Positions 25,075 through 33,097 of a stretch of DNA of 64,000 nucleotides are shown here, one piece after another. The notes beneath the pieces were generated by a model, which was not told the origin of the DNA, made no database searches, and saw only the letters and a program-made list of their open reading frames with translations. The stretch is taken from positions 1 through 64,000 of the forward strand of contig JAVJTC010000004.1 in the NCBI GenBank assembly GCA_040219085.1, in the 5' to 3' direction. The DNA is from Acidimicrobiales bacterium (lineage in GTDB: Bacteria; Actinomycetota; Acidimicrobiia; Acidimicrobiales; JAVJTC01). The position numbers and the translations under genes were made by a program. Each line of letters opens with the position of its first letter. Within the stretch, counting starts at the first letter, position 1.

Positions 25075-26624
25075 GCGACGAGACGGACATCTCGCCGGGT
25101 GGCGACCTCACCGACGACCTGATCGCAACCGACGTGTGGACCGACGAGGCGGTGGCCGCGGCGGGAATCCCCGTCGTCGACGCGCCCTTCGTGACCATCG
25201 GCGGGGGGCTCGGCTCGTTCGCCCTCGTCGACACACTGCGCATCGCCGGCGTCGCTCCCGACCAGATCGCCGTCCTCACCACCCTCACCGAGCCGTGGAC
25301 GACCTACGAGTACCTGGCACGCAACTCCCAGATCCCGGGCCACGAACGGCTCCGATCCGACTCCGCGTCCACCATGGACAACATCTGGGGGTTCCCCAGC
25401 TACGCCGTACGCGAGGGCCTGGCAGCGAAGGGGTTCGGGGCGAAGCTGCAACCCCTGTGGAACGTCCTGGTCGAGCCAGTGCTGTCGGACTTCTACACAC
25501 CCCGGGCCGGCGACGTGTACCGCTCGGTGGAGAAGGAGGCCGCACGGATCGGCTGGGACACGCTGCTGCGCCCCGGCATCGTCCGGATGGTGCGGCGCCG
25601 CCACGGCGGCGGCTACTTCAGCGTGCTGACGCCCCCGGAAGGCACCAGCGTGACCCGCCGGGTGGCCTACCGGTCGCGCTGGGCCCACGTCGCCGTCGGC
25701 TACCCCGGCGTGAAGTTCCTTCCCGACCTCCAGGAGTACAGGGAACGCCACCGCGACTTCAGCCGTGTCGTCAACGCCTACGAGCCCCACGACCACGTCT
25801 ACGAGGAACTGAGGGCCCGGGGCGGCACCGTCGTCGTGCGCGGCTCGGGCATCGTCGGCAGCCGGATCCTCCAGCGCCTCATCGACGACCGTGAACAACA
25901 CGGCGCCGACACGACGATCTACCACCTGTTCCGCAACTACGTCCACGGACCCCAGGGCGACAGCGCCACCTTCCGTCGCGACGGCGGGCGGGGATTCGCC
26001 TACCAGGCGTTCAACTTCCCGAAGGCGGCCTGGGGCGGCCAGATCAAGGACCAGTTCGAGGCGCTCGACGGTCCCGAACGGGCGAAGCTGCTCGGTCGCC
26101 TCGGCGGGACCAACACCCCCAGGCGCCGCTCTTGGCAGGAGCAGATGGACCGGGGACTCGCCCAGGGCTTCTACCGCCAGACCGTCGGTTCGGTCACCTC
26201 CGTCGTCCCCGGACCCAACCAGACCATCGTGACGACCCTCGACGGCGAGGACGGCCAGACGTACTCGGTGGAGGCCAACTTCGTCATCGACGCGACAGGC
26301 CTCGAATCCGACATCGCCGAGCACCGTCTCCTGGCGGACCTGTTGGATCACGGCGGCGCCGCACGCAGCGACTACGGCCGCCTCGACGTCGACCCCGACT
26401 TCGAGATCAAGGGCACACGGGCCGAACCGGGGCGGATGTACGCATCCGGTTCGGCGACCCTCGGTGGCCACTACGCCGGCGTCGACTCGTTCCTGGGCCT
26501 GCAGTACGCGGCGCTGCGGATCGCCGACGACCTCGCGGACCAGGGCTTCGGCAACCGGATCGGCGTCGGGCGGTCGATCTCGCAGTGGTGGCGCTGGGTG
26601 CGCAACCGGAAGGTGGACGGATGA
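25071..26624 (+). CDS. FAD/NAD(P)-binding oxidoreductase-like protein, family not recognised
   Basis: 517 residues, no signal peptide. A dinucleotide-binding strand FVTIGGGLGSF lies at residues 40-50, a second Rossmann-type motif VVVRGSGIVGSR around 255, and an FAD-type IDATGLESD motif around 410. The order resembles flavin-dependent monooxygenases of the N-hydroxylase type, but I cannot name the reaction. It overlaps both the membrane kinase gene and the next gene by four bases, so its production is tied to the kinase. A redox enzyme or redox sensor under kinase control is a reasonable inference. Confidence 0.7.
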   Translation: MSDETDISPGGDLTDDLIATDVWTDEAVAAAGIPVVDAPFVTIGGGLGSFALVDTLRIAGVAPDQIAVLTTLTEPWTTYEYLARNSQIPGHERLRSDSASTMDNIWGFPSYAVREGLAAKGFGAKLQPLWNVLVEPVLSDFYTPRAGDVYRSVEKEAARIGWDTLLRPGIVRMVRRRHGGGYFSVLTPPEGTSVTRRVAYRSRWAHVAVGYPGVKFLPDLQEYRERHRDFSRVVNAYEPHDHVYEELRARGGTVVVRGSGIVGSRILQRLIDDREQHGADTTIYHLFRNYVHGPQGDSATFRRDGGRGFAYQAFNFPKAAWGGQIKDQFEALDGPERAKLLGRLGGTNTPRRRSWQEQMDRGLAQGFYRQTVGSVTSVVPGPNQTIVTTLDGEDGQTYSVEANFVIDATGLESDIAEHRLLADLLDHGGAARSDYGRLDVDPDFEIKGTRAEPGRMYASGSATLGGHYAGVDSFLGLQYAALRIADDLADQGFGNRIGVGRSISQWWRWVRNRKVDG

Positions 26625-27076
26625 CCCCCAGCTTCATCGGACGCATCCAGACCCGCCTGTTCCTGCTCGCCACCGTCGGGGTCGTGTGGACCCTGCTCAT
26701 CACCCCCCTGTTGCCCTCCAACGACGGCCTGCCCGGCGAGAGCCGCATCGGCGACCTGTACTCCACGACCTTCGGCGCCCTCGTGACGATCGCCATCGTC
26801 GGGGTGATCGTGTGGGAGCCGATCTACCACGGTCTCCAGCAGCTGCGGTGGGAGAAGGACTGGCCGATCCTCTACGGCCTTCTGACCGGGATCCCCGAGG
26901 GCCTCGTCGCCTGGGCGATCGTGCGCGAGATGGTGATGGACTCGACGACGGTGCCCTCCGATGCGACCTTCTGGTGGCACTTCACCACGACGTGGGTGAT
27001 CGTCTGGCTCGTCGCCAACGGACCGCTGCGGGTCGTGTTCATCCGCTGGCGCTACCGCGGCGGCCGGATCCGTTGA
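26621..27076 (+). CDS. Small polytopic membrane protein of unknown function
   Basis: 151 residues with hydrophobic segments at about 10-30, 50-70, 85-102 and 118-140. The polar loop with YHGLQQLRWEKDWP and a basic C-terminus (RWRYRGGRIR) suggest cytoplasmic contacts. Coupled by ATGA to the oxidoreductase upstream and by TTGA to the permease downstream. No family recognised. Confidence 0.7.
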   Translation: MTPSFIGRIQTRLFLLATVGVVWTLLITPLLPSNDGLPGESRIGDLYSTTFGALVTIAIVGVIVWEPIYHGLQQLRWEKDWPILYGLLTGIPEGLVAWAIVREMVMDSTTVPSDATFWWHFTTTWVIVWLVANGPLRVVFIRWRYRGGRIR

Positions 27077-28386
27077 ACGGGACGGTGCCCCGCGAAGGTC
27101 GACCCCGACCGGCGCTCGACACCCTGGAGGGCGCCTTTCTCGAGGCACAGCAGGCGCGGACCGAGTCCACACGCAGACGGGGCCGCCTCGCCCTGGTGGT
27201 GCCTCTGTCGGTCACGGTCGCATGGGCGGCGTACGTCTCCGCGTCAGGCCAGTGGGGTCGGGTCGGCGACAACGTCGCGGCCTCGGTCACGATGGTCTTC
27301 GGCAGCTTCGTGGCGGGCTCCACCCCCCAGGGCGGAGGTGCGGTGGCGTTCCCCGTCTTCACGAAGGTGCTCGAGGTCCCCGCCGAGGTCGCCCGTTCGT
27401 TCTCCCTGTCGATCCAGACCGTCGGGATGGGGGCCGCCGCGCTGGCGATCGTGGTGACGCGACGCGCCGTCGAATGGCGCGCCGTGGCCGTGGGCATTCC
27501 CGTGGCGGCGACGGCGTTCGTGGCGACGCTCGTGCTCGCAGGGGACGCCGGCCAACCGTTCTGGCCATCACGACTTCCCGGCCCGTATGTGAAGGTCACG
27601 TTCACCCTCGTCCTCGCTGCGATGGCGTGGCTCGTCTTCCTCGCCCAGCGGGTACCCGTGCGCAAGGTCGACGCCGGATTCACGGCCCGCAACGCCCGCC
27701 TCGACGCCGCTCTGGTCCTGGCGGCAGTTGCGGGTGGGGTCGCCTCGGCGTTGGTCGGATCGGGCGCCGATGTGGTCGTCTACCTGATGGTGGTCCTGAT
27801 CCTGGGCGTCGACGCCCGGGTCGGGGTCCCCACGAGTGTGCTCGTGATGGCCTCGGTGAGCGCGGTGGGATTCGTCGTCCTGGGCCTGTTGGACGGCCAG
27901 CTCGCGACGACGGTCGTCGGCGACGCCGTCACCGAACTCGGAGGCGCCGAGGTCGCACTGGTGGACGGCGCGGCGGTGTTCGCATCGCCCGATGCGCCGG
28001 GTTCGCTTCCGCTGCCCGCCGACCGGTTCGATCTCTTCGGCATGTGGATCGCCGCTGCGCCGGTGGTCGCCTGGGGTGCCCCGTTGGGGTCATGGGCCGC
28101 TGCGCGGGTTACGCGGACCCAGCTCGTGCGGTTCGTTCTCGTGCTCGCGGTCGCTGAGATCGTGTCGACAGCGATCTTCCTCGACGAGTTGCACTCGGAC
28201 CCGGCCCTCGTCGCCTACGGCGTAGTCGGTCTGGCCGTCGCCGCGACGGGACTCACCTGGGTGGCCGGGCACCGCAACAAGCTCTTCGGTCTGCCGGGCG
28301 TCGACGGTCTGGCCACGCTGCGCCGCACGGATCTCGAGGTCGACAGCGACTTCAGTCGGCACCTACGCAACGGTGACGATCCATGA
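27073..28386 (+). CDS. TSUP/TauE-SafE-family membrane permease
   Basis: About 437 residues from TTG at 27073, which overlaps the previous stop as TTGA; GTG 27085 is an alternative start. About nine membrane segments in two halves. The half-repeat block FGSFVAGSTPQGGGAVAFP near residue 75 and its counterpart SALVGSGADVVVY near residue 225 are typical of TauE/SafE proteins, which move sulfite, sulfonates or other organic anions across the membrane. The long N-terminal cytoplasmic extension and a C-terminal tail of about 40 residues are larger than usual. Its place between kinase genes suggests regulated transport. Confidence 0.8.
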   Translation: MNGTVPREGRPRPALDTLEGAFLEAQQARTESTRRRGRLALVVPLSVTVAWAAYVSASGQWGRVGDNVAASVTMVFGSFVAGSTPQGGGAVAFPVFTKVLEVPAEVARSFSLSIQTVGMGAAALAIVVTRRAVEWRAVAVGIPVAATAFVATLVLAGDAGQPFWPSRLPGPYVKVTFTLVLAAMAWLVFLAQRVPVRKVDAGFTARNARLDAALVLAAVAGGVASALVGSGADVVVYLMVVLILGVDARVGVPTSVLVMASVSAVGFVVLGLLDGQLATTVVGDAVTELGGAEVALVDGAAVFASPDAPGSLPLPADRFDLFGMWIAAAPVVAWGAPLGSWAAARVTRTQLVRFVLVLAVAEIVSTAIFLDELHSDPALVAYGVVGLAVAATGLTWVAGHRNKLFGLPGVDGLATLRRTDLEVDSDFSRHLRNGDDP

Positions 28387-28408
28387 CCGGCCACAGGAGG
28401 AACCGACC

Positions 28409-29203
28409 GTGAAGGGCATCGCCGACTACGTGTTCACGGGCACGCTGCGGGAGGGCAACCACGGAACGTTCCATCTCGCGGCGCCGCCCGCACGACTGGG
28501 GGTCGACGCCGACACGGTGGTGGTCAAGGTCCTCCACGAGCGTGCCGGCGACGACGAGTTCCGCCGGATGGCGAACGAACTGCGGATCCACGCGTCGGTG
28601 GACTCGCCGCTATTGGTGGCAATCCTCGATGCCGGGCACCAGGACGGTCGCCTCTACTACGCGGCTGAGCACTTCCCAGAGGGCAGCCTCGCGGCGCCGA
28701 CCGGCGAGCGTGACGGTGCCGCCCGGATCGCCGCGGTACGTGACGCCGCCCGGGCCGCGCACGCGCTCCACGAGGCCGGCGTGGCCCACCGCGACATCAA
28801 GCCCGACAACGTGATGCTGACGACCGACGGCGGCCGACTCGGAGATCTCGGACTCGCCCAGATCCTGAACCCGGGGATGACCGTCACGGGGGTCGGACCG
28901 ATCGGCGCACTCGAGTACCTCGCTCCCGAGGTCGCCCATGGCGCCCCCGGCGGCCGGGCGAGTGACATCTGGGCCCTCGGCGCGACCCTGCACCGGGCTC
29001 TCACCGACGCCCCGCTGTACCCCGAGATGCCCACCGGCTCTGTGCTGGCGGCCCTGCGCCACCTCCTCGACACCAGACCGACCGTCGCCGGCGATCTCGC
29101 ACCTGAGGTCGCCGTCGTCGTGACCGCCTGCCTCGAGCCCGAACCCCACGATCGACCCGCCACCGCCGCGGAGCTCGCCGACCGTCTGGAGGCACTCACA
29201 TGA
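28409..29203 (+). CDS. Soluble Ser/Thr protein kinase, compact
   Basis: 264 residues from GTG 28409, with AGGAGG eight bases upstream; an earlier GTG at 28373 lacks such a site. No membrane segment. The glycine loop is poor (LREGNHGTF), Lys40 in VVVKVL is present, HRDIKPDN at 127-134 is intact, DFG is DLG (146-148) and APE is intact. It is therefore probably active but diverged. It belongs to the same operon as the transmembrane kinase and overlaps the following FHA gene by four bases. Confidence 0.85.
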   Translation: MKGIADYVFTGTLREGNHGTFHLAAPPARLGVDADTVVVKVLHERAGDDEFRRMANELRIHASVDSPLLVAILDAGHQDGRLYYAAEHFPEGSLAAPTGERDGAARIAAVRDAARAAHALHEAGVAHRDIKPDNVMLTTDGGRLGDLGLAQILNPGMTVTGVGPIGALEYLAPEVAHGAPGGRASDIWALGATLHRALTDAPLYPEMPTGSVLAALRHLLDTRPTVAGDLAPEVAVVVTACLEPEPHDRPATAAELADRLEALT

Positions 29204-30333
29204 GAGCCGTCGTCACCGCGGGTGAGGCCCATGTGGCCCGGTGGCCCGACGCCGCCGCCGTCATCGGCCCGCCGGGAAGCGCCGCCGACGCACTGGTCGG
29301 CGCACTCGACGCCCTGGGGTCACGCGACGTCGACAGCGTGCGCGCGCTGCTCGGCGCGTCGCCCGACGAGGTGTCGGCCTCGGTCGTTCTGCTGCGCCCG
29401 CCTCCGGAGACCTCCCACCCGGTGCTCGTCAGTGGGACGGGGATCGTGACCCACGGCGGCGCCACCATCGCGGCCGACGGCGACGGCGTCGCGGAAGGCG
29501 ACGCGAGTGGCACGCCGATCGTCCTCGCTGTCGACGCGACCACCGCAGCTGCGGCCGGTGGTATCGGGGACCTGCGCACGGGCATCGTGGCCGGATCCGC
29601 ACTGACCCTGCTGCCCGATCCCCGCGAGGCCTCGCCCGTCGCCGAGGCCGCCGCTCTCGACACGGACCGCCCCGCCGACGACGCGACGCCAGGCGACACG
29701 CTCGTCTTCGAACCGCAGACGACTGGTGAGTTCACCTTCGTCGACGTTCGCAACACGGGCGCGACCGTGCGGCGTGCCCCGCTTCCGGTGGCCGCCGCTC
29801 CCGACCCCGAGGCTCCCCTCGAGACGACGGTCTTCTCGCAACCCGCCCAGACCGACGAGGACCGGCCCGCGACGGAGGTCTTCGGGATCCTGTGCGCCCG
29901 CCAGCACTTCAACCACCCTCACGCCCGGTACTGCAACCGCTGCGGGCTCTCGATGCTGCAACTGACCCACAACCTGATCGCCGCACCCCGACCGACACTC
30001 GGCTTCCTGGTGTTCGACGACGGAGCGACCTGGGCGATCGACCGCTCGTACCTGATCGGACGCGACCCGACGGCGCCGACCAGCACCGCGCTGGACCGAC
30101 TCGGGGTCAGCGGTGATGCGTCGACCGTGTCGATCGACCACGCCGAGGTCCGGCTCGAGAACTGGGACGTGACTCTCGTCGACCTCGGCTCGACGAACGG
30201 CACGTTCGTGTGGGACGCCGCGACACACCGTTGGGAACGACTCGCACCCCGCCGGCCCGTCACCATCGCACCGGGGGCGACGGCCGCCGTGGGCCACCGC
30301 ACCTTCGTCTACGAATCGGCCCTCCTGCGGTGA
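29200..30333 (+). CDS. Zinc-ribbon FHA-domain protein
   Basis: 377 residues. The N-terminal 110 residues have no recognised domain; a low-complexity Asp/Ala/Thr linker follows, with TLVF and TTVF-type threonine motifs of the kind phosphorylated in FHA partners. A zinc ribbon uses Cys232, Cys245 and Cys248, with His236 or His239 as the likely fourth ligand (HFNHPHARYCNRCG). The FHA domain at about 270-377 has the phosphothreonine-binding YLIGRDP, IDHAEV and LVDLGSTNGTFV motifs. Coupled to the soluble kinase by ATGA. It is likely a phospho-dependent adaptor for the two kinases. Confidence 0.85.
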   Translation: MRAVVTAGEAHVARWPDAAAVIGPPGSAADALVGALDALGSRDVDSVRALLGASPDEVSASVVLLRPPPETSHPVLVSGTGIVTHGGATIAADGDGVAEGDASGTPIVLAVDATTAAAAGGIGDLRTGIVAGSALTLLPDPREASPVAEAAALDTDRPADDATPGDTLVFEPQTTGEFTFVDVRNTGATVRRAPLPVAAAPDPEAPLETTVFSQPAQTDEDRPATEVFGILCARQHFNHPHARYCNRCGLSMLQLTHNLIAAPRPTLGFLVFDDGATWAIDRSYLIGRDPTAPTSTALDRLGVSGDASTVSIDHAEVRLENWDVTLVDLGSTNGTFVWDAATHRWERLAPRRPVTIAPGATAAVGHRTFVYESALLR

Positions 30334-30370
30334 GGCTGCACCGTCACCGGGCACACCGGCACCCGAGCCC

Positions 30371-30382
30371 TACAGTGCGGCG
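30371..30382 (+). promoter_or_regulatory. Leaderless-type -10 box for the gene at 30383
   Basis: TACAGT at 30371-30376 is followed by six bases and ATG 30383, so the expected transcript begins with the start codon. It also marks the end of the kinase operon. Confidence 0.5.
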
Positions 30383-30850
30383 ATGACGAAACTGGCCGAG
30401 AGACTCCCCGGGTGGTTGGCAGAACACGGCGAGCCGGGCGAACAGCTCACCTCGTGGATCAGCCTCGGGTACGCGAGGGACGCCGGGGCACACGGCAAGA
30501 CCGCCATGGATGCATACCTGGCCTCCCGGGGTCTCGACCCGGCGGCGGAGTTCACCCCCTACGAACGCCAGGCGTTCGCGGCCCTGACCGATCGGCGGGT
30601 GCTCCTCGGGAAACTCCGCGGCTTCCTGGGCAACAAGCCCGCGGAGCTACTGCGTGCGACCAGCCTCGGGGAATGCCGGATCGAGTGGTGGGACGAGCCG
30701 GCGCCGGGGCCCGACAAGCGCTACCTGCTCTTCGTCCTGGGCGACTCGTGGTACCGAACCGCGGCGGTGGTCAGGAAGAGCACCAACGCCGACGTCTTCA
30801 TGGCGGCGATGGGGCCGAACGCGGTCAACGTCCCCCGCCCCAGGGGCTGA
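30383..30850 (+). CDS. Conserved-looking hypothetical protein, possible PH-like fold
   Basis: 155 residues, no signal or membrane segment. Middle part FAALTDRRVLLGKLRGFLGN resembles the strand pattern of bacterial PH-domain proteins in which a short basic turn follows LTDRR. No catalytic motif is visible. It has its own promoter and is followed by the nitroreductase gene 75 bases downstream. Function unknown. Confidence 0.6.
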   Translation: MTKLAERLPGWLAEHGEPGEQLTSWISLGYARDAGAHGKTAMDAYLASRGLDPAAEFTPYERQAFAALTDRRVLLGKLRGFLGNKPAELLRATSLGECRIEWWDEPAPGPDKRYLLFVLGDSWYRTAAVVRKSTNADVFMAAMGPNAVNVPRPRG

Positions 30851-30925
30851 CCCGGCGGACGGACTCGTGTGCGCCGGGCCTCACGGCTGCGAGACTCTCC
30901 GAACACGCAGCCGGGGGGCACCGAC

Positions 30926-31537
30926 ATGGACACACTCGAAGCGATGGCGACGTGCCGGGCAATCCGGTACCTGAGGCCCGATCCGCTACCCGACGACATC
31001 GTCGAGACGATCCTGCACGCCGCCACCCGGGCCCCGAGCCCGGGGAACACTCAGGAGTGGGACTTCGTCGTGGTGGACGACGCGGATCTCCGCCGACGCA
31101 TCGGCGAGGCGGTCGCGCCGAACCTCGTCCCCCGCGTGGAGAAGATGCCCCGACCCGACCGCACCGCCCGGCTCATGCTCGACGGGGTGGAGCACATGGC
31201 GCGCACGCTGGCCGAGTGCCCGGTGATCGTGTTCGTCTGCGGAGCCGTGAAGTACCCGCCGAGCGCGCCGATGGAGAAGTTCACGTGGTCCGCCGTCTAC
31301 CCGGCCGCACAGAACCTCATCGTCGCAGCGAGGGCGCTCGGTGTCGGCTCGGTGTTCACCACGATCCAACTCAATGCGGAGCCGCAGATCCGGGAGATAC
31401 TCGGCATCCCCGACGAGGTCCTGATCGGCGCGACGATCCCCCTCGGCTGGCCCGACGCGGAGTTCGGCCCGGTCAGGCGGCGACCGCTGAGCGACTTCGT
31501 GCACCGCAACGGCTGGCAGGGTGAACTGCGGGCTTGA
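30926..31537 (+). CDS. Nitroreductase-family FMN oxidoreductase
   Basis: 203 residues from ATG 30926, with a GGGGGGC stretch upstream. Typical fold markers: MATCRAIRYLRPDPLPDD with the FMN-phosphate-binding Arg pair, the RAPSPGNTQEWDFVVVDD block, and near the C-terminus LGVGSVFTT and LIGATIPLGWP. Enzymes of this family reduce nitro groups, quinones or flavins with NAD(P)H, or act as F420/FMN-dependent dehydrogenases. Substrate unknown. A 7-bp hairpin (30885-30891 with 30906-30912) lies just upstream of the ribosome site. Confidence 0.85.
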   Translation: MDTLEAMATCRAIRYLRPDPLPDDIVETILHAATRAPSPGNTQEWDFVVVDDADLRRRIGEAVAPNLVPRVEKMPRPDRTARLMLDGVEHMARTLAECPVIVFVCGAVKYPPSAPMEKFTWSAVYPAAQNLIVAARALGVGSVFTTIQLNAEPQIREILGIPDEVLIGATIPLGWPDAEFGPVRRRPLSDFVHRNGWQGELRA

Positions 31538-31604
31538 AGCGGGTCCCGAGGCGCGGCTCGCGGGCGAATCCTCGCTCCGGTGGCTCGCAGCCCCCGCGAT
31601 TCGA

Positions 31605-31620
31605 TAGCCTGCGCGCTGTC
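31605..31620 (+). promoter_or_regulatory. Possible -10 box for the CBS-domain gene
   Basis: TAGCCT at 31605-31610, ten bases before ATG 31621, in an 83-base gap. Expected leader only about four bases; no ribosome site seen. Confidence 0.3.
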
Positions 31621-32013
31621 ATGAACGCAGCGAACCCACGCGACCCCATCTCCCGCCTCAGCCACGCCAAGCCCTTCGAGGTGCGCGCGACCGATTCCCT
31701 GAGGGAGGCGGCCACGGTCCTGACCGAGAACCGCGTCGGCCTTCTCGTCGTGCGCGGCTCCGAGGGCATCGTCGGTGTCGTGTCGGAGCGTGACATCGTC
31801 GCGTTCATCGCCGACGAAGGCGACTGCGACGAGGGCCGCGTGGGCGACATCATGACGACCGAACTCGTCATCGTCGAGCCCCACGCGACCATCTCCGCCG
31901 TGGCGTCCACGATGCTCGACAGCGACGTCCGCCACCTGCTCGTCGGCCTCGGCCACGACGTGGACGGGATCGTGTCGGTACGTGACCTCCTCAAGGTCTT
32001 CTTCGACGCCTGA
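31621..32013 (+). CDS. CBS-domain protein (tandem pair)
   Basis: 130 residues made almost entirely of two CBS motifs: the first with FEVRATDSLREAATVL and VGVVSERDIVAFI, the second with VGDIMTTELVIVEPHATI and GIVSVRDLL. Stand-alone CBS pairs bind adenine nucleotides and act as energy-state sensors or redox modulators. No partner domain is attached. It converges on the DUF2889 gene 27 bases downstream. Confidence 0.85.
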   Translation: MNAANPRDPISRLSHAKPFEVRATDSLREAATVLTENRVGLLVVRGSEGIVGVVSERDIVAFIADEGDCDEGRVGDIMTTELVIVEPHATISAVASTMLDSDVRHLLVGLGHDVDGIVSVRDLLKVFFDA

Positions 32014-32040
32014 AACCCGACTGGAACGTTGCGGTCCTGC

Positions 32041-32985
32041 TCAGTCGGCGACCAGGTGACCGCGTAGCTCCGCCAGGTCGCTGAGGCTCCGCAGGACGTC
32101 GTTGAGGTGCGTACACGTGGATGGTCCGGTCATCTCAGCGGACACCCACCACCGCAGGTCGCCCAGTCGGCGACCCACGACCCGCTGCGCACTGTCCAAC
32201 GCCGCCGGACAGTCGACGTGGGGCAGGGTTCCGGGCGTGACATCGATCGCCGTGACGACATCGCCGTCGACGGACGCTGTGAGCGAGTACTCGTGCAGGA
32301 CGATCTCGCGGCCGTCGTCTTCGATGTGGCCGTCGCGGAAGTAGGCGTCGACCCCCCAGGTGTCACCCCCGCCGGGGGTCACGTCGAGACGACGGGAACG
32401 CCGCATCGAGTTGGGCGGTAGCAACCGGAGTTCGTGCCAACCCGCGGGATCATCACCACGACGCAACGGCTCGGCGACCGGGCCCACCGGAACCATCTGC
32501 ATCCCCCGGCTCTCGAGAGCGATGAACGCTGCGCCGTCGCGGGCCCAGCCGGCACACAGGTCGGCACGCATCTCGACCTGATCGGGCTGATGGAAGTGCA
32601 GTTGACCGCCCCTGCGGGCCAGCGCGTAGCTCGAGATGAAGCGGGCGGCGGGCAGGTCATCGAGCAACAGGACGAGGGGGTGTCCGTCCCACGGTCCGTG
32701 GACGAGGAGGTCGTGGGCGTCCGCGCGGAACCGCGAGCCGAGCGTCAACCCGACGAGCGAGTCGACACCGTCGAGGGTCGGCTCCACGCTGATCTCGAGG
32801 ATCCGACGGGTCGTCTCGTTCGCGCGGTGGCGCACCTCGGCGGATGCGAGCATCTCGATGCCGCCGTCGGCCGTGGTGCGCACGTCGCGGGCCCGTCCGA
32901 GGCCGATCGCCTCACCGTCGCGCCGGACGATGTCGATCGACGACGTGCGCCGCAACGAACCCGGGACCCGCGCAGGAGTGACCAC
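32041..32985 (-). CDS. DUF2889-family protein
   Basis: 314 residues from GTG. The last 100 residues carry the DUF2889 pattern: GDLRWWVSAEMTGPSTCTHLNDVLRSL, shortened here to its ends, with the conserved Cys-Thr-His-Leu. No enzymatic function is established for the family. The N-terminal half is beta-rich with HGPWDGHPLVLLL. A TACAGT box six bases before the GTG suggests a leaderless transcript, back to back with the oxygenase promoter. Confidence 0.7.
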   Translation of the reverse strand: MVTPARVPGSLRRTSSIDIVRRDGEAIGLGRARDVRTTADGGIEMLASAEVRHRANETTRRILEISVEPTLDGVDSLVGLTLGSRFRADAHDLLVHGPWDGHPLVLLLDDLPAARFISSYALARRGGQLHFHQPDQVEMRADLCAGWARDGAAFIALESRGMQMVPVGPVAEPLRRGDDPAGWHELRLLPPNSMRRSRRLDVTPGGGDTWGVDAYFRDGHIEDDGREIVLHEYSLTASVDGDVVTAIDVTPGTLPHVDCPAALDSAQRVVGRRLGDLRWWVSAEMTGPSTCTHLNDVLRSLSDLAELRGHLVAD

Positions 32986-32997
32986 GGGGCGACTGTA
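32986..32997 (-). promoter_or_regulatory. Leaderless-type -10 box for the DUF2889 gene
   Basis: Minus-strand TACAGT (32997-32992), six bases, then GTG at 32985. Identical hexamer and spacing to the promoter at 30371. Confidence 0.5.
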
Positions 32998-33084
32998 GGC
33001 CGTCGGAGACGTTCACCCGCAGGTCTCCGCGACCCCCTCGACCGTGGACCTGCAGATGCCACCGCAGACCGCAACGTCGACGTC

Positions 33085-33097
33085 TAGGATTCGCGCC
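33085..33097 (+). promoter_or_regulatory. Leaderless-type -10 box for the PhyH/SyrB2-like gene
   Basis: TAGGAT (33085-33090), seven bases, then ATG 33098. No ribosome site is visible. About 90 bases separate it from the divergent DUF2889 promoter. Confidence 0.5.

Noticed and set aside
32017-32048. Terminator between the CBS and DUF2889 genes
   Set aside because: Seven-pair arms (CCGACTG/CAGTCGG) with an 18-base loop that overlaps the DUF2889 stop; too weak to call.
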